A DNA stretch of 64,000 nt from assembly GCF_907165205.1 (NCBI RefSeq), contig NC_058193.1, forward strand, positions 39,902,521 through 39,966,520, in the 5' to 3' direction. This document shows, one piece after another, positions 1 to 10,880 of this stretch (position 1 is its first letter; every line of letters begins with the position of its first letter). The DNA comes from Coccinella septempunctata (Eukaryota > Arthropoda > Insecta > Coleoptera > Coccinellidae). The notes under the pieces were generated by a model. It searched no databases, was not told where the DNA came from, and saw only the letters and a program-made list of their open reading frames with translations. The translations under genes were made by a program, and so were the position numbers.

Positions 1-723
1 ATATTTTTATAATTTCATATGTACTTCAAGGAATAAAGTTTTTAAGTATTTTAAGCTGTTTTCTTTATTTCCCCAATAGTTTGAAAACAATACTAGTTGT
101 TTTCTGGTTTAAGAGTGAAATTGTTTCACTCGTGAATGCCCAGTCGAATGTTACGCCCATGTCTGAGCCGTATAACGTGAAGTTAGCTTTCCTCCGTTGA
201 TACTATGGTTTCTTCTGATGTCCTAGGAAATTCCGATTTTCTTAATTTTTTTCCGTTTATCGATAAATAAAAACGAAAACTTTAGCCGGCGAAAATGTTC
301 GTTGGCTTGCGATATATGCTAAAAGTAAAACTTTTTTGTATCGGCGGAAATTCCCAACTATTCCCGATTTTAGGTTATTTCTCGCTTCATTGCGGATCGG
401 AAAGTGAATTTAAATCAAAGATATTGTGTAATATCTTTGATTTAAATATTGTTCAATTACTGATCAAAAGCTCCATCCTTCAGCTTTCTGACTACATCTA
501 TAATATTCCACATTCTCAGAAATTCCAACATATAGGTTATTTTGTCAGCCTCCAATGGTATCAGTTTTGCGGATTATACATCGATTGAATAAAAAATATT
601 TTATGTTTAATTTTCCTCTGCAATCAACATGTTTTTCAAGATAATATTACATTCGTACTCACATGAATAAAGATACTGAAACACTAAATAAGCAAAAGCA
701 TAAATAGATTTGATGAAAAGATA
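1..723. other. AT-rich non-coding stretch downstream of eIF3g
   Basis: No coding exon is supported here. One open frame at 295-588 (97 codons) matches no family I know and spans the palindrome at 408-447, so it is probably chance. The segment is likely intergenic. Confidence 0.5.
408..447. repeat. perfect 18-bp inverted repeat, 4-nt loop
   Basis: Positions 408-425 pair perfectly with 430-447 around the loop GTGT. The stem is AT-rich. It lies in sequence with no supported gene, downstream of the eIF3g 3' end. It could be the relic of a small fold-back element or a chance AT-rich palindrome. Confidence 0.75.
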
Positions 724-729
724 TTTATT
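724..729 (-). terminator. polyadenylation signal of eIF3g
   Basis: On the minus strand this reads AATAAA, about 30 nt downstream of the eIF3g stop codon at 758-760. That is a normal position for a short 3' UTR. Confidence 0.7.
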
Positions 730-757
730 AATGTAAATGAACATTACACACTACTTT

Positions 758-1717
758 TCAATTATTATTGTTGTGAGTTTGAGGTTTCGACCATTCCACA
801 TCCAAGATCAAATGATTGTGTCCATATCCGTTCAGAATACTGATAGCCTTAGCTGCATCATTCCTGAATTTAAAATGAATGTAACCAAAACCTTTGCAAA
901 GCTGAGTTGTTTTCTCTTTGGCCAAAAACAACTTCTGGATTGGTCCAAAGTTCTTAACTAGGTCTTCAATTTCTTGTTCCGTGGTGTCTTCACTGAGATT
1001 AGAAATCCTTATTGTTGCATCATCCCTTCTGTTCATGTTGAGATTTTCTGAACGATTTCTACTTCCACCTTCTCCTCGAAGACTCGGTGGAATATATTTG
1101 TTTCCAGTTTTTGCAGCATCATTCGAAGTAGTTGTGCCTCCTAAAGAAGCAAACAATTAGTTTATAATAATGAGATATTAAGATAAACTTACCCAATCCC
1201 TTTTTATCATCTGGCACCTTTCCACCAGCTAAGGCTGTAGCCTTCCATGGACACATTGAAGTCCAATGATCTCCGCTGCAAAGTCTGCATTTAACAACGT
1301 TCTTATCTCCCAATGCTGTAAACAAAGAATATTCATTTCGCTGATATTTTTTATTAATTCAGTGAACAGACCTTTCAGTTTATCTAAACCGTCATCTTCC
1401 TGCTTATTCTCTTCCTCTTTGTTAGTGATATACTGCATGAAAACATCTTCAGCAACAATAGTTGTAGCAGGGTTCGGTCCAGGCTTGTCATTGGCACTTT
1501 CACCGAATTTTTTCCACGTCTTCCTAACAGCTATAGATTTGGAAAAGACTCGCTTTTCTATTTTATACACACGCACAATCTTTACTTTCTTCTCTCCTTC
1601 GTATTTGTATTCTGTAACAATTTTCAAATCGTTCTCGTACACTTCTGTAGAAGGGGGCAGGGCACCCCCTTCTAATTCGACCTCATCGGCCCATCGAACA
1701 GTTTTGAGCTCATCCAT
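758..1717 (-). CDS. eIF3g: eukaryotic translation initiation factor 3 subunit G
   Basis: eIF3g is an RNA-binding subunit of the eIF3 complex, which helps the 40S ribosomal subunit load and scan mRNA in the cytoplasm. Three coding exons join in frame: 1717-1372, 1315-1193 and 1140-758 (minus strand), giving 283 residues, close to the usual insect length. Both introns are phase 1 and short (56 and 52 bp), with GT-AG ends. Exon 1 carries the N-terminal eIF3g domain, starting MDELKTVRWADEV. Exon 2 holds the zinc knuckle (CRLCSGDHWTSMC). Exon 3 has the linker NKYIPPSLRG and then an RRM with RNP2 IRISNL and RNP1 KGFGYIHF. The protein ends in four asparagines. The start is the first ATG of the conserved N-terminus. 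The gene looks intact and diverges from the plus-strand multi-exon gene next to it. Confidence 0.96.
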
Positions 1718-1805
1718 AGTTACTGATTTCTCGCAATCAAATTATGATAGTTTGAATAATTTTTTGGGAAATATGTTATAAGTTAAAACACGTTACAATT
1801 CCTAC

Positions 1806-1870
1806 CTGCAAAGAGGTTGACGTTTTGGACATAGAAATGAGAGTCACAGATTAAGATGAGCTGTCGATGT
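1806..1870 (-). promoter_or_regulatory. possible 5' UTR exon and promoter region of eIF3g
   Basis: On the minus strand a good donor (GCAG/GTAGGA) ends at 1806. A possible acceptor lies a few bases upstream of the eIF3g ATG, though its pyrimidine tract is poor. This suggests a short non-coding first exon starting near 1830-1870. No TATA box is clear. The exact start is a guess; cDNA would settle it. Confidence 0.3.
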
Positions 1871-2341
1871 CAACGGTTTGGTCATAGAAACATTAAATCC
1901 TCAATCATAGAAAATAATGATAATTTTTCGAAATAATTTGTTAAAAATGACCCAAGCAACTACCATACTCAATTTTAACTTAATCTTCGCAACTACTTGG
2001 CAAAGAATAATATTTATCGGTGTGTCACTTGATTACCTTGATGTAACCTAGTCATATTTCATGCTAAAATGTTTGGCTGAGCTATTTGGAAATTGAGTAA
2101 AGTGTTATCATTATCCACACGAGCCGTATTTTACACTGGAAAATATCCACCACATATCGAGACTTCGAAACCATATAATTGAGTAACGAATTACCAATAG
2201 GTAATTATTTATCTTATCGAAAAGACTTTTCGTAAATACAACATAATAAGCGAATAATCGCTTGAAAAAATTGGGTTTGGTGACTTGAACACTCAACAAG
2301 CTCTATACATTTTTGAAATGATAGAGAAGTCTAGTTTTACA

Positions 2342-5300
2342 ATGCCTAAAACGGCATTTTTTATTTTATATTTATTCTGTGGTAACTTTATTCTTTCAGG
2401 TGAGTTATTATTGAGAAATCGAGCATAATAATTCGGTGATTGGGTAAAATTTATTTCGAAAGAGTTGAGAAATAGCATGACCATATTGAATGGATCGAAA
2501 AGATCGATTCATCATTTTAATGTCATCAATGTGTATTCTGAAAATTTATATTTTCCTTTTATGAAATTTCGTTTCCTACAAATTCAACTCGTCGAGTGAT
2601 GAAGAAAAGCTTACATGAATATCTACATCTCCTTCTTGTATCACTCTACTGCATTGTTAATTTTCGAATTACATATTAATTTCAATTTCATAGGTAAAAC
2701 TGCAGATCAATGTCCTAAAAATCCTCTGGCCCCGACCAATTCCAGTAAGTAAAACTTTTCTGAACCCACCCTCAGTGCCAAAGAACATAGATCACTATGG
2801 TGAAATCATAGATCATATTTATATAGGGGCGAAATCTTCTCTAATTCTTTTTCAGTATCTGGAATGGTCGTTGGGGTAATTGTTGGAACAGAAAAGGTCG
2901 TTAATGGAGTAATGTCATACTTTTTCTACCTAGGAGTGAACTCCGTGAATCAAGTACTCACCGTCTCATCACAATTTGAGGGATACCTGTCTCAATTGAC
3001 CATCAAGATACATAACTTTGCTTCAGGGCTGATCGGCGGAGTCGGTGGTCAATTGAAAACCATATATAGTGGTTCAAGTGGATCCATAAGAATTCTTTTC
3101 GATTCTATTATAAAATTAGAAAATTCCGTTCAATCCTTCGCATATAAGCAGGTTGAAAGTACATCAACAGACGTGAAAAGATATGGATTCTACACTAAAT
3201 GCTTTATTTTCAGGCTTCTCGGATAAGGTGGTTAGTGGGAAATTAACTGGCGAGATAACATCCGTTATAAAGAGTCCATTTAGTTCAATAGGGAGTGGAT
3301 TGAAGAAAGTTAAATCATCTGTGTCTAAACTTTCTTCGAACGTTGGCAGCGAAATTAAAAGTAAGCATAAGTTCAAAGCGTTCAATGAGAGTACTCGATG
3401 TCTATGGAATGAATCATAGACTGAGACACTCTGTCTATGGCTTGACTCATAGAAATGAGTACCTGTTTATCTATGACGTATATCAAAGAGCATATCTATA
3501 TATCTATGACTTCAGTCATAGACACAGAGCATCTTTATATCTATGATTCATAGCACTTTTATATCTATGGTCGAGCACTCTTTTTAAGATCTAAACACTG
3601 AATCCCATTCACAGAGATGACCGACTCCGTGAAAACATCGGGCATCCCTAGCGATATAAAGGGTATCATAGGTGCACCCGTGAAGGGTGTGAAAGAATTT
3701 TCGAAAGAAGCACAATCAGTGATACAAACCGTCAAAAATGAGACGTCCCAGAGATTTTCAGGTATGATATGATTTCGAGAAGAAAGATCTACCCTAGATC
3801 ATGATTTTTTGTTCAGGTTACTCCTCGGAGTTCAAAAACGGAGGTATTATCGGTAAATTTGTGGCTGCTGGCTCAGTTCCGGTTGGAGTCGGAATGGAAA
3901 TTTGGAGTTTCGGTCTGAAAATATCGGATGCGGCTGTGAAGTCGGTTTCGGTTTCTACGAAAGGTAGAAAACGTGAAAAACTCATTTTTTGTAGATTCTA
4001 ATCACCCTATTTTAAAGATATTGTTCAGCCTTTCTTGGGGCAAGTCCTCACCGAGCGTTTAGGTACCGTAGTGATGCTACCTATGCACGTGACAGAAGGG
4101 TTTTATAAGAGTACATTGAATTTCTTCAGTCAGATAGGAGGTGTGTATGATGAAATCATCTTGCATCATATTCTGATTGCGGGTTGTTTTCCAGGAATTA
4201 TTTCAAAAATAACGGGGGGAGGTAGTGTAAGCGTACAGATAAATATGGTAATGAAACATCCTATTGTTGTCTTGGAAAATGTATGGAGCACAACGAAACA
4301 GGAACTTAAAGGTAAAAGAAAAAATAAAAAAATTGTTTTTTAATTTAATTCTTTTTCTAGACTTTTCTAAGGCTACTTTGGGCGAAGGATTAACCGAACA
4401 GTTATCAAGCACTCTAAGTTCACCGGAAAAGGCTATATCTAGTAGGAAAAGAAAATAAGTAGATATTGTTCTTTTTTGAGTTAATCTCTTATTCACTTTT
4501 CAGAGATCGCTTCTTCACTGACAAGTAGTCAAATAGGTTCCACTTTATACTCTGTTGTGAGTACACCTATGATGTATTTGGAAAAAGGATATTCTCAGAT
4601 AAAAATGACAATACGGGGAATAACTAAAGGAATAATAGGTGAAAAATTGACTTCAGAATTATCGAATGTATTGAACGCACCAGGCAAATCCCTTTCTCGT
4701 AAGTAATATCACAATTTACAGAATCGGAACAGTGTTGATGTCGATATTGAAAAGTATATTGGTCATCCCTGAATAACCATAGAAAATAAATAGATGAGAT
4801 GCATGAAATAATTTATTTTCTATGTACTATCACTAAATTTCATTAAATAAATCCTGATTCCTATTAATTTTCTGGACCAGATTTCACAGCTTCTATCACT
4901 GGCGGTGGAAGTATAGGTCAGCAATTAAAAATCGTCTTGTCCCGTCCCTTACAAACTATTGGATTAACATTGTCAGCACTTCAGCACAAGATCGAAGGTG
5001 AATTCACATGAATTTTGATGGGGTATTTTTTACGGTGTTTCTTTCTACAGGGACGATAACATCCATAACTGGCGGTGGAAGTTTAGGAACGCAAATTTCA
5101 ACAGTTCTCACCAAACCCACAACCCTGTTTAAAAATGTATGGAACACATCGAAGAAAACGATGGGAGGCAAGTCCTAAGTCATAGAATTTCCTTCTCACT
5201 TATACACTTAACTTTTTTTCTAGATATTTCAAACACTCTGGTGGGAAAAGGCTTAACTGACAAAATAGGCCAAACGATTAGCTCACCACTTTCATCGCTA

Positions 5301-6543
5301 AGTAGTGAGTGTGTGAATTGCTTTTGCTTAGCTTCCATTTCTAGAATTTCGTGGACACAAATTCTTCTTCATCTCCGTTGATTACTTATATCACATTCTA
5401 TGCAACAATGTCAAAGAATGATATATTCGAGATTTTTTCGCATTTTCGCAGATATGACAGCATCAATTACTGGAGGAGGTAGCTTGGGCACTCAAATAAA
5501 ATCAATTTTCACCAAACCAGTAGAAATTTTCCAGAATTTATGGGAAAAAACGAAAAGCAGCACAGAGTGTAAGTTTACGAATTACTTGTTCCGACCACAG
5601 AACACGAATATACAAATTCAACTCATAAAGGTTCATAGAGTTTGAGATAACCTTTCAACATCCATAGAATGAAAGTCTATGTTCAGAGTAAACCACAAAC
5701 TGGACAGAGCAGTCATAGATCAAAATTCACAGACTCCTTGAACCTATCTGCGTTAAATTCAGATTTTTCTCTCAACATTTTTCAGCTCTGAGTAAGACAC
5801 TGTTGGGTGGAGGTCTCACTGGCTCCCTGGGTAAATTGGTGAGTTCACCGGTGGCATCTGCTTCTAGTAAGTTTTTACGGAGTTTATTGTCGGAAAATGC
5901 GCTGATTCCCGAAATTTGTAGAACTTTATAAATCGGTCTCGTCCTCGTTGAGCGGACTGTTTCATGGATTTGGAGCTTCGATCAACGTTTCCACAGGAGG
6001 GAGTGCGGGAGGAGGTATTGGAGGTGCGTTAAGCTCCTTGATAGAAGCCCCTATGGATGTCTTGAAAGGAACTTTCAAAGGCGCCCAAAAAGCTGAAAAA
6101 TCCATAATGAGCGGCCTCAAAGGTGAATCTCAAATAATATCTGTCCTTTTCTATGTTCAGAGCCTCTTTCTGTGGTTGTGACCATAAAGTTTGACAGATC
6201 AGTGTATAATGGTTCATAAATCACAAGTGATTAATGAACGTTTGATAAACGATCACAGAATGATTGATCATTGATTTCTTGTAGAAAAATTCAATTTTCA
6301 GGTTTCTATGAGCACCTACCGATAATTGGGAAAGGGGCGTCTGTGAAAGCTAACGTGAAATTAGGAGGAAAAGGAACCACGGTCGGCATGAGTTTAGGAG
6401 GAGGAGCAGGAGGAGATGGTGGAGTAAAAAATACCCAATTGGGTGGTCAAAAAGGTGTCAGCGCCCAAGGAAAATTGAGCGGCGGGGCCAAATCGAGAAG
6501 AAGAAGAAGAATACGTTCTATATCATTATATACAACTCAGTAG
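2342..6543 (+). CDS. unrecognised secreted modular repeat protein, 17 exons
   Basis: I do not recognise the family. Exons: 2342-2399, 2694-2744, 2856-3158, 3214-3360, 3615-3761, 3817-3963, 4018-4140, 4195-4311, 4361-4441, 4504-4698, 4881-4997, 5051-5167, 5224-5304, 5452-5568, 5786-5866, 5922-6122, 6302-6543. They join into one frame of 774 codons plus stop. All 16 introns are phase 1. Exon 1 encodes a short hydrophobic signal peptide (MPKTAFFILYLF...). Exon 2 has the only cysteine outside it. Exons 4-6 are each 147 nt. From exon 8 on, 39-residue modules with ITGGGS and 27-residue modules with GLT...SSP recur. The last exon is glycine- and lysine-rich and ends with a five-arginine cluster before SISLYTTQ. 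No transmembrane segment follows the signal. Inferred: an extracellular structural or barrier protein. The exon 3 donor and exon 7 acceptor are the weakest calls; the intron after exon 12 uses a GC donor. Confidence 0.8.
3395..3570. repeat. intronic cluster of TCTATG / CATAGA half-sites
   Basis: The intron between exons 4 and 5 of the modular gene (3361-3614) holds many copies of TCTATG and its complement CATAGA, several as small palindromes (for example near 3412, 3446 and 3516). The same hexamer recurs at about 1829, 1893, 1905, 2807, 4779, 5180, 5632, 5663 and 5711. Confidence 0.6.
4195..6122 (+). repeat. tandemly duplicated exon modules A (117 nt) and B (81 nt)
   Basis: Module A exons (4195-4311, 4881-4997, 5051-5167, 5452-5568) are each exactly 117 nt and share ITGGG(S)..Q then a proline and often a tryptophan. 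Module B exons (4361-4441, 5224-5304, 5786-5866) are each exactly 81 nt and share (T)L.G.GLT and SSP. Exon 4504-4698 (195 nt) reads like an A followed by a B. Exon 5922-6122 is a longer glycine-rich relative. The order is A, B, A+B, A, A, B, A, B, long. Symmetrical phase-1 introns allow such exons to be copied without breaking the frame. Confidence 0.85.
4778..4824. repeat. 14-bp perfect inverted repeat in intron 10
   Basis: Positions 4778-4791 (CATAGAAAATAAAT) pair perfectly with 4811-4824 around a 19-nt loop. This lies in the intron between exons 10 and 11 of the modular gene and contains the recurrent CATAGA hexamer. Confidence 0.7.
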
Positions 6544-6749
6544 ATGTAAAACTGACAAATAAGGGATTCTTGTAGTTTTCTCTCGACCTGGAAAAAAGAA
6601 ACAAATACAACACAATTTCTGGAAACATTCATATTTATTTTTTTTTAACAATCGAATTACAATAATCTTCGCGTGATATCAGGATATTCCCACAAAATAG
6701 AAAATATATTCCCGCCGACTGTACCTACGGAAAAAAGTCGAAAAATCCC

Positions 6750-6755
6750 AATAAA
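6750..6755 (+). terminator. candidate polyadenylation signal of the modular gene
   Basis: AATAAA lies about 207 bp after the stop codon at 6541-6543. It is the first canonical signal downstream on the plus strand, so the 3' UTR would be about 230 nt. Confidence 0.5.
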
Positions 6756-7904
6756 AGTTGAAAATCTCAAATATCCTGAGTTACCTTGGTCGTAACTATT
6801 TATTTATTTATTTATTTAGTCAAGTAAAATGTTATGATCAGTTATCATCACACTTAGGGCTCGGAAGTGCGACAATAACATATGCAATAACAATATGTGC
6901 AAAAAGAATAATAATTCCATATCACAATTATCGTAATTCAGGGAAGCACTCATTAATTCTGCATTCACCATAAAATATACACATAATATTCAATTGAAAT
7001 ATAGAGGAATATTTTTAACCGCAGTAAACCCACGAGAACTTCGCTCAAATTCAAGAAAAACGAAAAAAAAAAAAGAAGAGACTGAGAAAGAAGAGACATG
7101 AAGTATTTTCTAGTACACAAAAATAAAAATAGTTGAATTCGATACCATCTCGTGTGTCTACAATGATTGCACATCACATTTTTGATTCCATTTTCTTATG
7201 GTTTTTGTGTATACATTCAGATAGTTCTCAAACTCTAAAAGAGTACTACATATAGAATTCTGTACAACATAAGATATAATATTTACACATTTCATGAGAT
7301 CACTTCATTAGTTTTGATGAAGTCGAACAACTGAGGATCCGAATGTGCAAGAAGAGTAGAATGGATACACTCCGATATCGATCAAGAAAATTCTTCGTCA
7401 AGTAGGCTTTGGAATTTTGAAGGATGATATTCTGTGTAGCTTCTACAAAAAATTTTTGTGGTCACCTTTCAAATTTGATGAAAGTATGGAGAGAATGAGA
7501 ACGATCGATCACAGATTTTTCCTCCCCTAAATCGTGTACCGGTAGACAATTAATTTTTTATCCGACAGAGGTGCTAGTGTCGCCTAAAGGAAATAAATTT
7601 CGATTCAAATTAGTTTAAGTTAGTCAGGTCTATGTCGATAGAAAAGAGATAGGTGTTGGCCTGATGATCGTTTCTCTCTTTCTATAAAATACATAATTTC
7701 ATGCTGGTATTGCATATTTTCACTCTGTGGTACAAGCTAAAGGTAACGTCAAGACGCAGGATATCATGCTTGGTGACGAATTTTTTTGAACTATAGAGAA
7801 AATTATCATCACCATTGCTACGTAATCACAGACTTCTCTGTTAAATAGAAAAATGAAACTCCACTTCTACATATTCTTGCCATTGTCCTAGTATCTTGCA
7901 TTGA
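6756..7904. other. AT-rich intergenic stretch
   Basis: No coding exon is supported. A short (TTTA) run lies near 6800-6820 and an A-run near 7063-7075. Nothing else recognisable. Confidence 0.5.
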
Positions 7905-8074
7905 TATACTGGGTGTCCCGAAATTCACGAAAGAAAATTTGGTCTCAGAGACGAAATTAGGAGACCCCTATTTATCATTTTTGCCAAGGGGGCCCCTTTT
8001 TGTGAGTAAGAGGGGGCTTTTTGGCAAAAATATCGACCAAATTTAGTTGCATCAATTTGGGGATACCCTGTATA
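7905..8074. mobile_element. small inverted-repeat element, about 170 bp
   Basis: The left end reads TATACTGGGTGTCCC. The right end, read in reverse, is TATACAGGGTATCC. These imperfect 14-bp terminal inverted repeats flank a non-coding core. Short elements with a GGGTGTCCC-like end are common in insect genomes. No coding capacity. Confidence 0.5.
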
Positions 8075-10599
8075 ATATGCGAAACTCAGTTGTTCAGGGT
8101 GAATTTTGTGAAGGTGAAAGTGATGTTGGTATTGGTCTGAAAGTTGATGGGTAGGTATGACGAACTATTAGATAGACTTTTTGATTCGATAAAGTACATT
8201 TTATTTTCATAAGTTTATACCCGTTTCTTCCAAAGATTCATAGCAGATACTATTTTCCTGAATGAACATAGATTGGGGAGGAAAATGTATAAGATACTAT
8301 CGAAATTCGAAGATTTTTCTTCCAATCTTCAATAAAAATAAAAACAGTTCTATCTATTGTAGGTGGAATCCAACCTATTTATTCTACTCGGGTGAGTGCA
8401 GTCGAAGTATTGTCCAGGAAATGAACTTTAGGTACCTAAATCTACCACCGAACACCGATATCATAATCTCATTACAGATATTTTGAAAGACTCGTGGTAA
8501 ATTTTTCGTTCAGAAAAACTCGAATTAATATACTTGACGTATTCACAAACTGAAATCGGTGAGTATATATGAAAATTTGGTGAGTGACTATGTACATTTT
8601 ATATACAATATATAAGAGGGGCTACCTAATCTCAGTAGAGTTAACATCGATCTAATAGGAGAAATCTGCGATAGGCACATTGAATAAATTCATTTGGGGT
8701 CGGGATGACACGAGGGGCCCATATCGAGCCAAGTCTTCACGACGGTTCTAAGCACGATCGTCGAGTGAGAACGGTTTCGACAAGTTGAAGATCCTCAGGA
8801 AAATGGGGAAACAGAAATTTGTATTCCATTCCCAGCTGGTCAGTAGTTATGGTATAGAGAAACTCCTCTAGACCAAAATCTCAGATTTCGGGAATCGTGT
8901 TACCTGCTGGATTTTCCTGAAAATACGATTCCTGTAATCTGAGAGTTTGGGCCCAGTCAGAGTAAGGAAAACGGGTCGAGTTAATCCTCGTTTCCTGTCA
9001 GATGTCGCTAGGGTGTACTAATGCACTATACCGGCTGCTGACATCGAATAAAAGGGCCATCAATTCATTCCATTTTCGTCGGGGTTTGAGTTGTGTTACT
9101 GTGAAAAGTTCAAATGAGACCGAAACCATGGTCAGCATCTACTCTTTCTCGACAAAAAGGTATTTCTGTTGATGATGGTTTGATAGTTCGATTCAGATCG
9201 TGACATTTGTAGATTTTATTTCGGCGGATGCCATGGGTCTAAATCATTTTCAGTTTATTCAGTAGAAGATTTCCTAGAAGAGTATAATATCGAAGAAAAA
9301 TTTTCATATCGGGTCATTCATCTACTATTTTCCTATCATTATCCACCGGGGACAATGAAAGTTAGGCACTTCTAAGCGTATATTGGATGACATCGAATTG
9401 AACCCGAAAATTGAAATTGACGGTAGGGTAAAAAGTAGATCGAAACTAGCGCGCGATGACATAAAAATATGGGTATGCGTCATCCAGAGGTGAATTAATA
9501 GCTTGACTGAGTTTAAGGAATTCAAAACCATATAGATCAGCTTAAGAAAATCACTCCATCGCTAAAAATTGAATCTGACGCTGTGGTCAGTAGATGAACA
9601 AAGAGAGTTCTAGACCAGAAGTGTTGACGTAAACTCATTTAGTTATGCGATGGATTACCTGGAAATCGCACATCGTTGAGAGGAAAAGTACCTTATATGG
9701 ACATGACACACTCGTGAAAAGAACCTTTTTGAACAAATTTTGCTACATTGTCACAAAATACTACTCATTATTTTGGAGGTATCTTCGATAGGAATTTCGA
9801 ATGAATTACTTTGTAAGATCGCCATTTCTCTACATAAAGCTGCAAAAACATCGCGAACGACGGAGATAAAACCGATAAAGAAGAACGACTGTTAAATAGC
9901 CCAGAAAGATCACATCTCCTCGATCCTCAGCTTGAATTCAATGAAAACTAGATAGGAACGAACGATATCGAATCTTTCCAAGTCCACGGTTCCGATTTTA
10001 TGGTCTCCGAAAGTCGAATAAGACTTTCACCCACTTTTTTTCATGACCCTGCTAACTTTGTCCCTCGCGTTGTTTTTGCAGCCAAATTGGCGAACCTCAT
10101 GGTTATCTACAAACAGTCTATCGTTTGATCATGCTCGAAAATCAAAGTTTGATGATTTGGCTCTTATGGAAACCTGAGAAATCATACTGATGCATCTTAA
10201 ACGGGGATCACTTCAGGTTCGTCGTACACCTGACGATGGTACCGCCATCTCTAGACCTGATTCGACCCACGTTCTCAGACGACTCTACTTTTTCTCCAAG
10301 ACGTTCAACAACCCTTCCTCGACTCAAACCTCGTCTTCCACCCTCCTATCGAGCGCGACAACCTTCGAACCGCCCCTTGGTCAGATGGGCCCCATCTCGA
10401 GATAGACGCGTCTCTCCGCGTCACTGCTACCGTCACTATCACTAGAGGGCGACACCTTGCGTGATCTCCTCTCCTCGGATCAGTCGCACTTGAACGTCAC
10501 GTTTCTCGCGCCCGACGCGACCGCCGTGGCCGCGACGCTCGCCGCCAACCTGGCCGCGATCGGCGGCGGATCCGACGGGAAGCGATCACTCTGCCGCCA
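8075..10599. other. non-coding stretch; right part probably 5-HT1 3' UTR
   Basis: No exon of a known family is seen. Most is AT-rich. From about 10190 to 10599 the base composition becomes clearly GC-rich, directly next to the 5-HT1 stop codon on the minus strand, so this part may be its 3' UTR. Open frames in the GC-rich part match nothing I recognise. Confidence 0.45.
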
Positions 10600-10765
10600 T
10601 CATTGAAAGTGTCTGATGCCGAAGTGGCGGCTGCGTCGCGCGTAGTTCCTGCCGCACAGTATCTTCTTGAACGCGTGCCTGAACTCCGGACTGAAGATCG
10701 TGTATATGATGGGGTTCAGGGTGGAGTTGAAGTAGCCCAGCCACAGGAAGAAGGACATCAGGTAC
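10600..10765 (-). CDS. 5-HT1: serotonin 5-HT1-type receptor, last coding exon (TM7 and tail)
   Basis: This exon of the Gi/o-coupled serotonin receptor encodes the end of the third extracellular loop, TM7 and the short cytoplasmic tail. It begins at a good acceptor (pyrimidine tract then CAG) and its first base completes the arginine codon left open by the upstream exon. The TM7 signature is [16 protein letters not shown], containing NPxxY. It is followed by helix 8 ([13 protein letters not shown]) and a cysteine that could be palmitoylated. The tail ends [12 protein letters not shown] and stops at 10600-10602. A short tail after NPxxY is typical of biogenic-amine receptors with a long third intracellular loop. 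No lesions seen. Confidence 0.95.
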
Positions 10766-10880
10766 CTGATAAGAAAAAAGGCATGAAACAGTCTCGCACT
10801 GTCCACCATTGAAGCAATATGAGTGTTTGGCATTGGAAAATGTGTATAAATAGATAGATAAATGAGGTAAACCCCTTAAA

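Noticed and set aside
2864..3226. Continuous 120-codon frame running through the exon 3 donor
   Set aside because: The last part runs into the intron; ending the exon at 3158 restores phase 1 and the next exon's frame.
4029..4140. Alternative exon 7 start after TTGTTCAG at 4028
   Set aside because: It would shift the frame into a stop; the acceptor at 4017 keeps phase 1 with an open frame.
10190..10600. GC-rich open frames beside the 5-HT1 stop
   Set aside because: No match to a known protein; better explained as 3' UTR or flanking sequence.
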